A stretch of DNA of 64,000 nt from Calamus simplicifolius (lineage: Eukaryota > Streptophyta > Magnoliopsida > Arecales > Arecaceae). The stretch covers positions 1,354,151 through 1,418,150 of the forward strand of contig UESW01004079.1 in the NCBI GenBank assembly GCA_900491605.1, read 5' to 3'. A program made the translations under genes and the position numbers. The notes under the pieces were generated by a model. The model did no database searches, had not been told where the DNA came from, and saw only the letters and a list, made by a program, of their open reading frames with translations. The first letter of the stretch is position 1; each line of letters starts with the position of its first letter. This document shows positions 47,309 through 58,455 of the stretch, piece by piece.

Positions 47309-47875
47309 GTTGTTGATGGGAATAAAGATCAGCTTCACAAAGAAGCCCACAAATCCCATCACCACGAATCCTATCACCGTGCATACCACCACCTTAGTAA
47401 ACTCCTTGCGGTTGGACTTATGGGAGTTGTTTTTTAAACCGGTGTCTTTTGACACCGGTTTAACAAGAATAGGATGAAATGCAATGATTTTGCAAAAATA
47501 GGGTTAAAAAAAAAATGCCATTTGAAATGGCATTTTTTCTAAGTCAAAAAGCGCCACTTAACTTTTTCATTTTTGCACAAAGTTGATTATTTTTTACGAG
47601 AAGCGTTAGTGCTTCTTAAAAACGCCATTTCAAATATGAAATGGCGCTTTTAAGAAGCGTCACTTGAAATGACATTTTTAAAAGCGTTATTTCAAATGAC
47701 GTTTTATCCTTTTACACTATTTTTATAAAATGATTGTGCTTCACCCTATTTATGTTAAACCGATGCCAAAAGACACCGGTTTAAAAAATAGCTCAGGATT
47801 ATGTCATCTTTTGACAAGACAGATGCTATCCTTGGCAAACTCCCGCAAGGGATCGACAACGGAATCAGGTGCGTC
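47309..47875 (-). pseudogene. SEC61G: SEC61-gamma coding sequence carried in the Copia B leader, split by a MITE
   Basis: SEC61-gamma is the small tail-anchored subunit of the ER protein channel, about 69 residues in plants. From 47875 the minus strand reads DAPDSVVDPLREFAKDSICL and VKR, then a stop. After a 373 bp insertion it continues HKSNRKEFTKVV, IGFVVMGFVGFFVKLIFIP and INN at 47309. This covers nearly the whole protein. The start Met codon is absent (CGA in its place) and the last six or so residues are replaced by leader sequence shared with Copia A. It sits only about 55 bases from the LTR end, between primer-binding site and gag. Whether introns were removed cannot be judged here. 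Confidence 0.9.
47423..47795. mobile_element. MULE-like MITE inside the SEC61-gamma sequence
   Basis: Ends GGAGTTGTTTTTTAAACCGG and, inverted, TGAGCTATTTTTTAAACCGG. The flanks GGACTTATG (47414-47422) and GGATTATG (47796-47803) are a 9 bp duplication with one base lost, which is the Mutator-like size. Each end contains a second palindrome (ACCGGTGTC...GACACCGGT), and the middle repeats AAATGCCATTTGAAATGGC-type hairpins, so the whole element can fold back. Confidence 0.75.
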
Positions 47876-47931
47876 TCGGTAGATTTAGCAAGAATCGGGT
47901 AATGATAGAACCCGATTTTGATATCAATTTT

Positions 47932-48233
47932 TGTTGAAATTATTTTTAATAATTATTTTCAACACAAAATATTTTTAGAAAAAATTGAGTAGAAAAAGAT
48001 TTTTTGTTAAAAAAAATAGATATAAAGTTTCATAAGCATACCACATATTATTTTTGATTCTACGGTATTTTAAATATAATTCCTCTCATTCATGTAAGGC
48101 TACCATATCCTCCACAAGTTTATACATTAAAGCAAAATAAAATAGGCCTAACTATGTATAAATCTATCACAAACTAAAATAATAAATAAAATAAAACATA
48201 GCATTAGGAACTAACAACCATTACATTTTAACA
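47932..48233 (-). repeat. 5' LTR of Copia B
   Basis: On plus it begins TGTTGAAATTATTTTTAATA and ends CATTTTAACA. To its left, inverted, TTGATATCAAAATC is a decayed primer-binding site. Confidence 0.85.
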
Positions 48234-48725
48234 TGTTGGTTGGGTGTTAGCCGCAGTTTAGATGATGTAGCAGCTGAAATTTTATTAAATAGTGGTGCAA
48301 GGGAGTTTATAGCTTGCCCGACATCGTTGTTATATATATATATAGTTTTTGTGTGACTACATATTAGTAAAATATCGCATGAATATTGGTGTTGAAGGTG
48401 ACATTTTCATCAAGCTCCTACTTTTTTTTTCTTTTGCCTTTTTTTACCATCCTTGAAAGCAATAAATCTTTTGCTTTCAGAAGAGCTAAAATGTTTTTGT
48501 AAATAACCACGATAAAAGAAAGTCTTGATTCTAAACTAGTTGAGGTTAACCATTTGAATCATATTTTATTTTCATTTAAAATCATATTTTTTATTTGATG
48601 CAAAGATTTTAAATTTTTTATTACTCCTCTAATGTAATTTTTCATCTATTTCTATTTTCTTCTTAAAATAATTACACTTTACCCCTTTTGAGATAGCATC
48701 CAATTTTTTATTTTTAATTTTTTGG
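48234..48725. other. Short intergenic stretch between Copia B and the LINE
   Basis: AT-rich, with a TA microsatellite near 48331-48342. The T-rich end near 48690-48722 is the poly(A) side of the minus-strand LINE. Confidence 0.6.
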
Positions 48726-49805
48726 TACAAGTGGGTGATCACACTAACCTTGTGCGAGTCAGCCCAGAATTATCAGAATACAAAATTTGCTTAAAAGCTA
48801 AGGGATAGGGGTCACCCTGATTCCAAGTCCAAAATCCCACATGATGGGCCACAACCGCCGCTACCCAGTTAGCTGCTGAATTAGCTTCCCGGTAAATGTG
48901 CCAGATATGGACTCTATGAGTGCCATGCAGAACCGCTTGAATGTCACTGAGGAGAGGGTTGGTCAGGACTTGGTCACAGTAACCCGACTGAAGCCATCGG
49001 ATGACATTAAGAGAATCCCCTTCAATGAAGAGGTTGTGAGCATGAAGTCTCCGAACAGCATGGGAGATACCAGCCCACGCAGCATGAAGCTCAGCCAGAG
49101 GAGCCGAAGAATCTAAGGAAGCAAAACCGCTTGCCGATAGTAAAGCACCATCAGACCCCCGGATAACAAAAGAAGACCCAGCAAGTCTTCCTCGAACACT
49201 CCCATCAAAGTTGATTTTTACAAACCCTGGAGGGGGGCTCCCAAGATATAAAAACCGTGTGATGGTTCACTGCCATAGCAGCAGGGGATCCCTAGTGGTC
49301 AGGATAGCAAAAATCAAGGCCTTTGAACAGAAGAGCACTTTCAGCAACCATAGATATGATCTTTCGCTCTAATCTAAGAAGAGAGATAGTCACACCAGCA
49401 AAGATAATCTGGTTCCGCGCCAGCCAGATTTGATAGGCAGTGATAGCCCAAAGAATGCTTCGCTGACGGAAGGTTCTCTGAATATCATCAAGAAATTGGG
49501 AGCACAGAGAACCATGACCATCAACTCTACATGTATACCCCATCCTCATCCAAATCCCACTCCATCTATGGCACGAAAGAATCACGTGGCCAATAGTCTC
49601 CTCCTCCTCTCCACACAGCGGACAAAGTCGCCTCAATAGGGAGACCCCTTCTAGAAAGCAAGGAGCAAGAATAGAGGCAGTTCCACATGATCTTCCATAA
49701 AAATAATTGGACCCTGGGGTGAATGGGGAGCTTCCAAATCCAGATAGCATCCCTCAAAACCTGATGCTGGGATATGTACTCCTCAATGAGATCCGAAGTG
49801 GGGGA
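48726..49805 (-). pseudogene. LINE 3' half: zf-RVT and RNase H (left of the SIRE insertion)
   Basis: From 49805 the minus strand gives IWKLPIHPRVQLFLWKI, the plant zf-RVT segment, then RRLCPLCGEEEETIGHVIL with its zinc-binding Cys and His. A stop lies at 49292-49294 and a one-base frame change follows. Then a clean RNase H frame reads PPGFVKINFDGSVRGR, SDGALLSASGF, LAELHAAWAGI, LFIEGDSLNVIRWL and IYREANSAANWVAA. It ends at a stop at 48739-48741 just before the T-rich tail. Apart from the one shift and stop this is well preserved. Confidence 0.85.
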
Positions 49806-49977
49806 TGTTGACCCAAGTATTGATTTTGATGATTAACAAAAGACATGAGTTTATTCATTATGTTTCTGATAAATTTACGAAGTGTTTTAGGCAATAAAAA
49901 TGTTTATTCAGTCAAAAGGTATAGGGAAATAAGTTTTGAATTAAAATTGAAAAGAAAATTTGTAAGTTCAGAACTTA

Positions 49978-50325
49978 GAGTCGACACCCAAACAGTCAGG
50001 AGTCGAACCCAGGGCATATCAGAACTTTTCTAAAATTTTGGCACGGTCCAGAGTCGACACCTACAGTTTTGGAGCCGACTCCAACCTGAGATACAAAGAA
50101 CGTGTTTTTATGAACATTGTTGGAGCCGACACCCTTGTATTCTGGAGCCGACTCCCAAAATCGCCAAGCCGATACTTAACTTTTTCGGAGCCGACTCCTC
50201 AATAATTTCTTATTACTATTTTTGGACACCACGATCTGGAGCCGACACCTAAAAAGTTGGAGCCGACTTCAACCTATAAGGAACGAATTTTTCAAATGTC
50301 AGAACGGACTCCAACGGTAAGATTT
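49978..50325 (+). repeat. GGAGCCGAC motif cluster in the SIRE U3
   Basis: About ten copies of GGAGCCGACWCC or GAGTCGACACC lie in pairs roughly 25-40 bases apart, at about 49978, 50003, 50052, 50080, 50122, 50147, 50163, 50189, 50237 and 50261. They lie 100-450 bases before the TATA box. The 3' LTR carries the same cluster at about 58628-58965. Confidence 0.85.
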
Positions 50326-50422
50326 TTCTACCTAATCTCTAACGGCTATTTTTCTTTGTGTGTAGACGTAAGCCAACAACTCTGTAACGGCTATATTTTT
50401 CACCTAACCTTGGATTGAAGTC

Positions 50423-50430
50423 TATAAAAA
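50423..50430 (+). promoter_or_regulatory. TATA box of the SIRE LTR
   Basis: TATAAAAA in the LTR, about 100 bases downstream of the motif cluster. The equivalent is at 59072-59079 in the 3' LTR. Confidence 0.7.
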
Positions 50431-51289
50431 GGAGATTCATCTGGTTAAAAAAAAAAAGAAAAAGAAGAAAAGAGAAAAATGGAAAAAGAGAAATATTTTG
50501 TGAAAAATAAAAAATCCTGAGAGAGAAATCAAAAGAAAAACTCTGAGCTTAAGTCCATCAATCTTAGAGAGTTCAAAGAGAAATCTGAAAGCTTCTCAAG
50601 ATCAAATCCAAGAGATTTTCAACATTTGAAGAGAGAAAGCAAAAGCCCCAAAATCCTCAACTTCTCAACTGCGATTTTCTGTGAAGAATATGCACCGAAG
50701 CCTGATTTAATCCTTCAAAGGAGAAGAGGAAAAGAAGAAAAGAAGAAAAGCTCACTTTCAAATTGCTTCAAACAGGCTTTTCTTATCTTTGTTTATTTTA
50801 TTGTATATTTGCTCATTTGAGGAGCTGCTGTCAATTCAAAACTCTATTTTTCACTGTTTTTGGCTAATTCAATCAGGGGATTGAATTAATGGAGGTAGTA
50901 TACCTTGGGACAAGCTAAGGATAGCTTATGGTTGGGTTTTATGCTGGTGAGCCTGAAAAATCAGCTGGGTTCATTGTGATCCCAGGGGAAACAATAAGTT
51001 TTGAGTTGTGAGCTTGTAAAACAACTCGGCTGTAATCAAGTCGATTATAGTGTGGACCCAAGTGAAGCTTGGGAGTGGATGTAGGTGTTGGATACACCTA
51101 ACCACTATAAAATCTTTGTGTTTGCCATGCTTTGTCTCTTTGTCTCTCTCTATCTCATTTATTTGTGCTTAGCATTTATCTATACATTGCACTAAAGCAC
51201 TTTCATATCAGAGCACTTAGTTTTAAAGAGCTAAATTTTTAAAGAACCCAATTCACCCCCCCTCTTGAGTTGCCATCTGGACCAACAAT

Positions 51290-51302
51290 TGGTATCAGAG
51301 CT
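51290..51302 (+). other. Primer-binding site of the SIRE element
   Basis: TGGTATCAGAGCT, matching the initiator methionine tRNA end, two bases after the LTR. Confidence 0.85.
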
Positions 51303-51349
51303 AGTACTCATTTTTTATTTGATCCAACGATCAAGAGTTAAAGATCTAA

Positions 51350-52990
51350 ATGGTAGCTCAAGCTGGATCTTCATTTGCTGAAGGTCAATCCACAAATAGA
51401 CCTCCTTTATTTAATGGTTCAAATTATTCTTATTGGAAAGCTAGAATGAGAATTTTTATTCAAGCTTTAGATTATGAACTATGGAGTGTAATCACTAATG
51501 GACCTAGTACACCCACACACTTAGTAGATGGTTCAATAGTTCCTAAACCCGAAAGGGATTAGAATGAGAATGATAGGAAAATGGCTCAGCTTAATGCATA
51601 AGTTATGAATGTTTTATATTGTGCTTTAGATGCTAATGAATTTAATAGAATTTCTACATGTATTTCCGCAAAAGAAATTTGGGATAGACTAGAAGTTACC
51701 CATGAGGGTACTAATCAAGTTAAAGAGTCTAAAATTAATATCTTAGTGTACAAATATGAATTGTTTAGCATGGAACAAACTGAAACTATCACATGCATGT
51801 ACACTAGATTCACTGATATTGTAAATGGTCTAAAAAGTCTTGGTAAGACTTATACTAATTCTGATTTGGTGCATAAAATTTTTAAGTCTCTTCCAAGATC
51901 ATGGGAAACGAAAGTAACTGCCATCCAAGAAGCCAAAGATTTAAATGCATTACCTTTGGAAGAGCTACTTGGATCATTGATGACCCATGAACTGACCATG
52001 AAGCAATATGAAGAGGAAGAAGTCAAAAAGAAGAAAACGATTGCCCTTAAAGCTGCAGAAAAGGAAACAAGCAGTAGCGAGGAAGAAGAGGAAGATGATG
52101 AGACAGCCCTTCTTGCAAAGAAGTTCAAAAAATTTATGCAAAGAAGGAGACCCTTCCACAAGAAAAAGTATGGAATAAAAATGAAAGGTAAAAAAGAAAA
52201 AGAGAAGGACAAGGACAAAGAGAAAGACCCCCTCATATGTTATGAATGTAAGAAAATGGGGCACTTTAGATATGACTGTCCTCAATTAAAGAAAGCATAC
52301 AAAAAGAAGAAGAAGGCTTATGTTGCAACATGGAGCGACAGCGAAGAATCCTGTTATGAGGAGGAACACAAAGAAATTGCAAACATTTTTTTATAGCAAA
52401 TGACGATGAGGTAAGTACCGAAACTCATGACTTTACCTTTGATGAATTGTTTGATGTATTTAATGAATTAGTTAGTGATTTTAAAGTTTTGAAAAAGAAA
52501 AGCAAATCTTTGAAAAATGATAATTTAAATCTTGACAAAGAAAAGGATAAACTAACTCAAGAAGTTGAAGAATTGAAATCTGAAAATAAAAATTTGTTAA
52601 AAGAAAAAGAATCAATTTCTAATGAAAATATTAGTTTAAAGAAAGAAGTTGATAAATATAAAATATAGTTGATAAATTTACATATAGCTCTGAAAAACTT
52701 AACTTGCTATTGAGTAATCAAAGAGCTGTATTTGATAAAGCTAGATTAGGTTATAGGCCTAACAAGAAACAAAAGTTTGTTAAGAATTTTTTATAAAGAA
52801 GCAAGATAAAAATGATGTTTCATGTTATTGCTGCAATAAGAAAGGACATAAAGCTTATGAATGCAATTTTTAAAAAATTAATAAGAATTTAAATATAAAA
52901 GGGAAGAAAATATGGGTTCCGAAAGGAATAATTTTTATCACTACTAACCATGAAGGACCCAAGAAAGCTTGGCTACCTAAACATAAGATT
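51350..52990 (+). pseudogene. SIRE gag
   Basis: The ATG at 51350 opens MVAQAGSSFAEGQSTNRPPL. Stops at 51560-51562 and 51601-51603 interrupt the capsid part. A 263-codon stretch (51605-52396) continues with SAKEIWDRLEVTHEG, an acidic/lysine-rich linker and the zinc knuckle CYECKKMGHFRYDC near 52238-52280. A coiled coil follows at 52447-52668 (KEKDKLTQEVEELKSENK), then a second CCHC-like site near 52830. Confidence 0.88.
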
Positions 52991-53029
52991 TGATCATCTT
53001 GTAGGAGTGTCTTGCAGCCAAAAGATTAA

Positions 53030-54110
53030 AACGCAAGTGGTATCTTGATAGCGGCTGCTCAAGGCACATGACGGGTGACAAGGATCAATTCATCACCCTT
53101 GAAGATAAGAGAGGAGGAGTTGTTACATTTGGAGACAATGGCAAAGGCCAAATTATGAGATTTGGTAAAATTTAAATAACTCCCTCCACTTTTATAGAAA
53201 ATATTTTATATGTAAATTGTTTAAAACATAATTTGATTAGCATTAGCCAATTGTATGATAAAGGTTTCAAAGTTTTATTTGAAGCTTCTATCTGCACTGT
53301 TTCGAATCCCATTAACAATAGCATTATATTTACTGGAAATAGAAATGATAATGTATACTTAATTGAATTAGACAATTTGTCTACTAGTAATCATTGCTTA
53401 GTTGCTGATAATTCTAATATTAATGAGATTGGATGGCTATGGCATCATAGATTAGGTCATGCAAGCACACACTTGATTTCAAAATTAATTAGAATGGATT
53501 TAGTTAAAGGACTTCCAGAGTTAGATTTTGAAAATAATCGAATTTGTGATGCATGTCAATTTGGAAAACAAACTAGAAACTCTTTCAAATCTAAAAATGT
53601 TGTTTCCACTTCTAGACCACTAGAGCTACTTCACATGGACCTTTTTGGACCTACTAGAACCACTAGTCTAGGAGGAAAGAAATATGGTCTTGTGATAGTA
53701 TATGATTATTCTAGATTCACTTGGGTATTATTTTTGGCTCATAAGGATAAGACTTTCCCTATATTCATGAAATTCTTCAAGAAAGTCACTAATGAGAAAA
53801 ACAACACCATAATATCTCTTAGAAGTGATCATGGCACTGAATTTGAAAATCATTTATTCGAAAATTTCTGCATTGAACATGACATTCATCATAATTTTTC
53901 TGCACCTAGAACACCTCAACAAATGAGTTGTAGAAAGAAAGAATAGAACTTTAGAAGGACATGGCCCGTACCATGCTATGTGAAAGCAACCTACCAAAAT
54001 ACTTTTGGGCAGAAGCTATAAACACAGCATGTTACATCCTTAATAGAGCCCTAATTAGGCCAATCCTTAAGAAAATACCTTATGAATTATGAATAATAGA
54101 AACCAAATAT
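53030..54110 (+). pseudogene. SIRE protease and integrase
   Basis: KWYLDSGCSRHMTGDKDQF at about 53036 is the Copia protease. The 237-codon open stretch 53233-53946 has WLWHHRLGHAS, CDACQFGKQ (HHCC zinc site), HMDLFGPT (first Asp), LRSDHGTEFEN (second Asp) and HHNFSAPRTPQQ. A frame change just after this, before the RKNRTL-type Glu segment, breaks the catalytic triad. Confidence 0.9.
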
Positions 54111-54506
54111 TAATTATTTTCATGCATTTGGTTGTAAATATTTCATTCATAATAATGGTAAAGATAATCTTGAAAAATTTGATGCAAAATCTAATGAAGG
54201 CATATTCTTAGGATATTCAATAACTAGTAAAGCCTATAGAGTATTTAACAAGAAATCCTTAATTGTAGAAGAATCTATTCATGTAGTTTTTGATGAGTCT
54301 TTAGCATCAAGTTCAGAAAAGATTGATGATGAGGAAGATACAATTTTGCTAGAAAGAGATATTAAAAAATTAAATATAGATGTATCTTCAGATCATGAAC
54401 AAAAAGCTAAAGATGATGATTCCCTAGGGTTGATGTTATTGATACTAATCATAATGAGGTAGATCTTCCTAGAGATTGGAGATATGCCTATGGTCATCCA
54501 AAGGAA

Positions 54507-56111
54507 TTGATTATAGGTGATCCATCTCAAGGAGTAAGAACTAGATCATCTATGAGAAATATCAATAATCATCTTGCATTTGTATCTCAAATTGAACCTA
54601 AAACTATTGAAGAAGCTGAAAAAGATAGTAATTGGATGCTGGCTATGCAAGAAGAATTAAACCAATTTACTAGGAATAATGTATGGTCTTAGTTGATAGA
54701 CCTAAAGGTCATTTAGTTATAGGATCTAAATGGGTATTTAGGAATAAATTAGATGAAAATGGCATAGTAATCAGAAATAAAGCTAGATTAGTTGCAAAGG
54801 GATATAATCAAGAAGAAGGAATTGATTTTGATGAAACTTTTGCACCTGTAGCTAGATTAGAAGCAATTAGACTATTACTTGCATTTGCATGTCATATGAA
54901 TATCAATTTATTTCAAATGGATGTTAAAAGTGTATTTTTAAATGGTTTTATAAATGAGAAGTTTATGTAGAACAACCACCTGGTTTTGAAGATCATGAAT
55001 TTCCAAACCATGTTTTTAAATTACACAAAGCACTATATGGTTTAAAACAAGCACCTAGAGCTTGGTATGATAGGTTAAGTAAATTTCTAATTGAAAATAA
55101 TTTTTTTAGAGGAAATGTTGATAAAACCTTATTTTTGAAAAGAAAAGATAAAGACTTATTAGTAGTACAAATATATGTAGATGATATTGTATTCGTGCTA
55201 CTAACAATCTTTTGTGTCAAGAATTTGCTAAGTTAATGCAGGGTGAATTCGAAATGAGCATGATGGGAGAACTCAATTTCTTCCTAGGACTACAAATCAA
55301 ATAAAGCAAAGAGGGATTTTCATCAACCAAACAAAGTACACAAAGGAAATTCTCAAGAAGTTTGGAATGGAATCAATCAAACCCCTTGGAACACCTATGA
55401 GTCCTTCATGCAAATTAGACAAAGATGAAGATGGTAAGAAAGTTGATCAAAAGCATTATAGAGGTATGATCGGATCTCTACTTTACTTAACTACAAGTAG
55501 ACCTGATATCATGTTTGCTGTTTGTCTATGTGCTAGATTTCAATCAGAACCTAAAGAATCTCATTTAATTGCTGTAAAAAATACTAAGATATCTAAGTGG
55601 AACTAAAAATGTAGGATTATGGTATTCTAGAGACTCAACACTAAATTTGATTGCTTATTCTGATTCTGATTATGCTGGATGTAAAAGATAGAAAGTACAA
55701 GTGGTGCATGTCAATTTTTAGGAAGTAACTTAATCTCTTGGTTTAGCAAAAAGCAAAATTCAGTTGCATTATCTACTGCTGAAGCTGAATATGTTGCAGC
55801 TGGAAGTTGCTGTGCTCAAATCCTTTGGATTAAGCGACAACTTGAAGATTATGGCATAACACTTGATAAAACTCCTATTAAGATGATAACACAAGTGCAA
55901 TAAACTTAACTAAAAATCCTATACAACATTCAAAACTAAGCACATTGAAATTAGATATCATTTTATAAGAGAACATATAGCTAACAATGAAATTTGCCTT
56001 GATTATGTTAGTACTAAAGAACAATTAGCGGACATATTTACAAAACCTTTGAGTGAAGAAAGATTTTGTTATCTTAGAGGAGAGTTAGGGATTTGTGACC
56101 CTTTGGAATGA
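54507..56111 (+). pseudogene. SIRE reverse transcriptase and RNase H
   Basis: 54507-54692 is the connector (KDSNWMLAMQEELNQF). 54683-54970 reads GSKWVFRNKLDENG, DFDETFAPVARLEAIRLLL and FQMDVKSVFLNGF. LKQAPRAWYDRL and the catalytic YVDD (55174-55185) follow after a stop. RNase H starts near 55600, with AEAEYVAAGSCCAQILW and a clean tail ending LRGELGICDPLE at the stop 56109-56111. Confidence 0.9.
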
Positions 56112-56299
56112 TTTTGAAACCCTAAGGAATAATTATCTAGAATTTAACCAATTTTTGAAATTTCTCTCATGATTTTAAGGACAATTTATCTAGACATTTG
56201 AACTTCTTGATTCATCACATTCCAAAGCTTATTCAGCCAAAATCTGATCTCTATCCGGACATGTTTCAAATCCTTTGAAATTCTTTTTTTTTCTGAAAC

Positions 56300-56470
56300 T
56301 ATCTCGGAGCCGACTCCTCTGGTATCGGAGTCGACTTCACTTCGAGCGCTAACTGTGTTAGCGACCTGGAGCCGACACCTCGCTTTGCGGGAGTCGACTC
56401 CAAGTGGTCCCAAGTTATCTATTTAGGGCAGAGCCGACTCCTCTTTCATTTCAATCGACTCCAAACTTTC
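56300..56470 (+). repeat. Second GGAGCCGAC cluster, downstream of RNase H
   Basis: GGAGCCGACTCC, GGAGTCGACTTC, GGAGCCGACACC, GGAGTCGACTCC and GAGCCGACTCC occur within about 165 bases, just after the end of pol and about 70-230 bases before the ATG of the third ORF. The same words form the U3 cluster. Confidence 0.85.
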
Positions 56471-56534
56471 CCAAACTCTCTCAAACTTTTTTCAAAACCC
56501 CAAATCTCTTAAATTAGCCTCTCCATAGCACTCA

Positions 56535-57829
56535 ATGGCACCCAAGCGCAGATGATCGTTGTTTGGAGGAAGAGTAACGATGGGGAAATGTACGGCAAGG
56601 TGTTTGACGCGTGAACCCTCTCCGGAATCATCCTCTAGCTCAAACGCATCCACTCCAGTGCCATTCCTAACCCATCCTCACCACAAGTTGATACCCTAGC
56701 CAGTCAAATCATTACCATGGGAAGAAAGGTGGATTTTGAATTTTTTGAAGCTGAAGGTTTTGCTATTGGAAGACAAATCAAAGAACTCGGTTGGGATAAG
56801 GTATGTACCCACTTATCCGGCTCTAGTTAAGGAATTTTACTTCAATTTGTCAAGAGGAGATGGAGGATTAGTTAGTATGGTTAGAGGAAAAAGAATTCAT
56901 CTCACATCCAAAATTTTAGGAAATCTTTTGGAAATCCTGTTGTAGGATGATAGCAAATAGTCACAGTGATAGAGCATGAGCATTGTCAAGGATGTTGGGT
57001 AGAGACTTCACTGAGTTTGAGGAAGTTAGAGCAAATTAGTTGCCTCTTGAGCTTAGACTGTTATAATATATGTGGTAGGATCCTATTTCCTAAAACTGAT
57101 AGGTTTGAGTATGTCTCAGAGCGAGACATAGTGATTATGGATAGTATTTTGATGGGTCAGCCAATCAATCTAGCAGGAATGATGATATGGTATATGGCTA
57201 AGGCCGGGGGCAAGAGGAGATCGACCTTGCCTTATGGAATGGTCCTGACCATGGCATTCAAAGTCAAGGAGTTGTTATTTCTGAGAATGAGTCATTGAAA
57301 AACCTAAGGCACACTGATTATTACAGCTTGGCTACAGTGCATAGAATGGGGTTTGTGAAAGTGGATGGTAGATGGAAAGAAAAGGTCATCTGATGAGAGA
57401 GCAGCTGACACTAGGGCCACTGCACCATCTGAGGTAGGTCCATCAGTGAGGCATCCATCACCAGAGCCTAACAGATCATCACCACCATCGGCACCTACTT
57501 CAGTTCCTGCACCTGTGTCATTGCCTGTTCCTTCTGGTTTTTCTGATATTCAGTTAGAGTAACTTAAAAGTTTATTATGTACTCAAAAGGAAGAGATAAA
57601 GACTGAGTTAGATAGCAGATTTATGAACTTGAGAGAGACTCTCTATTCCTTGGATGATAGAATCAGCAAGATTGAGTCCACTCTTGGTTCTTCTTCAGAA
57701 TCTTTAAAACTGATCTCAGCACATTTTGAGAACTTAAAGAGATTGGAGGAGATTCAGAAACTTATTCCAAATGCAATAGAGCTTCAAGACAAAATTGTTA
57801 CTGCATGTGGATTTGTTGATAGAGACTGA
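56535..57829 (+). pseudogene. Third ORF of the SIRE element (env position, plant transposon protein-like)
   Basis: The ATG at 56535 starts MAPKR. In shifting frames the region reads FAIGRQIKELGWDKV, YPALVKEFYFNLSRG, LTSKILGNLL, ILFPKTDRFEYVSERD and LPYGMVL. These resemble the 'putative plant transposon protein' family found in the env position of SIRE elements. The end (57623-57829) is a coiled coil (LDDRISKIESTLGS). At least four stops or frame changes. No signal peptide or membrane segment was recognised, so an envelope role is not supported. Confidence 0.65.
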
Positions 57830-58440
57830 AGGAATTTGTCAGAACTCAAAGTGAAGGAATGGAAAAAATTGTAGAAGAATTGCAAAGACTTCTTAGAACT
57901 CTTTTTTGATTATGAAGTTTTTTTGATGTTATTAAAAGATGATGTTTAGTTTAGTATGTTTTGATATTTTGATGATGTAATGAAGTTTAATGAAGTTAGA
58001 TATAATGAAGTTCTTTTTGAAATGTAATGTTTACTTTTTATGAAATGTAATGTTGTGAATGAATTACTTGAATTTTTGCAATTTGATTGTTCTTTTGAGA
58101 AAGATTAATTTGAACTTGAATCTTTTCTAAAACCTTTTGTTGATTACAAAAAGGGGAGAGAAGATTGTATATGCAAGCTTAAGTAATGGGTATCAAGCAA
58201 GCTTAAGGAATTGGTGTCAAATAGTTTCGATGAAATAAGTTTAATTGGTATCAAGCATCAAATGTAATTTGATATGATCATATGAGTTTAATAGTAAAGG
58301 AAGAGAAGATGTTAAATTGAGTATCATAGGGGGAGCTACCTCATTTAGAGGGAGCTCAACTATGAGAACTTAAAACTTGTGAAATTTGATTTGAAACTCC
58401 TATTGATTAATCATGCATATACTCGATGTTTTTATCATCA

Positions 58441-58455
58441 TCAAAAAGGGGAGAT
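58441..58455 (+). other. Polypurine tract of the SIRE element
   Basis: AAAAAGGGGAGA directly before the 3' LTR. Confidence 0.85.

Larger units (their letters stand above)
39786..48233 (-). mobile_element. TNT1-like Copia retrotransposon B, inverted relative of A
   Basis: LTRs at 39786-40070 and 47932-48233 flank a minus-strand Copia set closely related to A. Order from right to left: primer-binding site, an extended leader with a SEC61-gamma sequence, gag, protease, integrase, RT and RNase H. Three later insertions lie inside it (46893-47236, 47423-47795, 41266-43633). The flanks AGCTG and TGTTG do not match, so no target duplication is seen. A and B stand tail to tail, 49 bases apart. Confidence 0.9.
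49806..51287 (+). repeat. 5' LTR of the SIRE element
   Basis: Begins TGTTGACCCAAGTATTGATT and ends TCTGGACCAACA. It contains the GGAGCCGAC repeats, a TATA box and a purine-rich leader. Confidence 0.95.

Noticed and set aside
39781..48238. Target duplication around Copia B
   Set aside because: AGCTG and TGTTG do not match; no alternative boundary within a few bases gives a match.
51850..52285. Minus ORFs rich in Phe and Ser
   Set aside because: Shadows of the lysine/glutamate-rich SIRE gag on the plus strand.
56535..57829. True envelope gene in the SIRE element
   Set aside because: Position fits, but no signal peptide or membrane segment is visible, and the best resemblance is to plant transposon proteins of unknown role.
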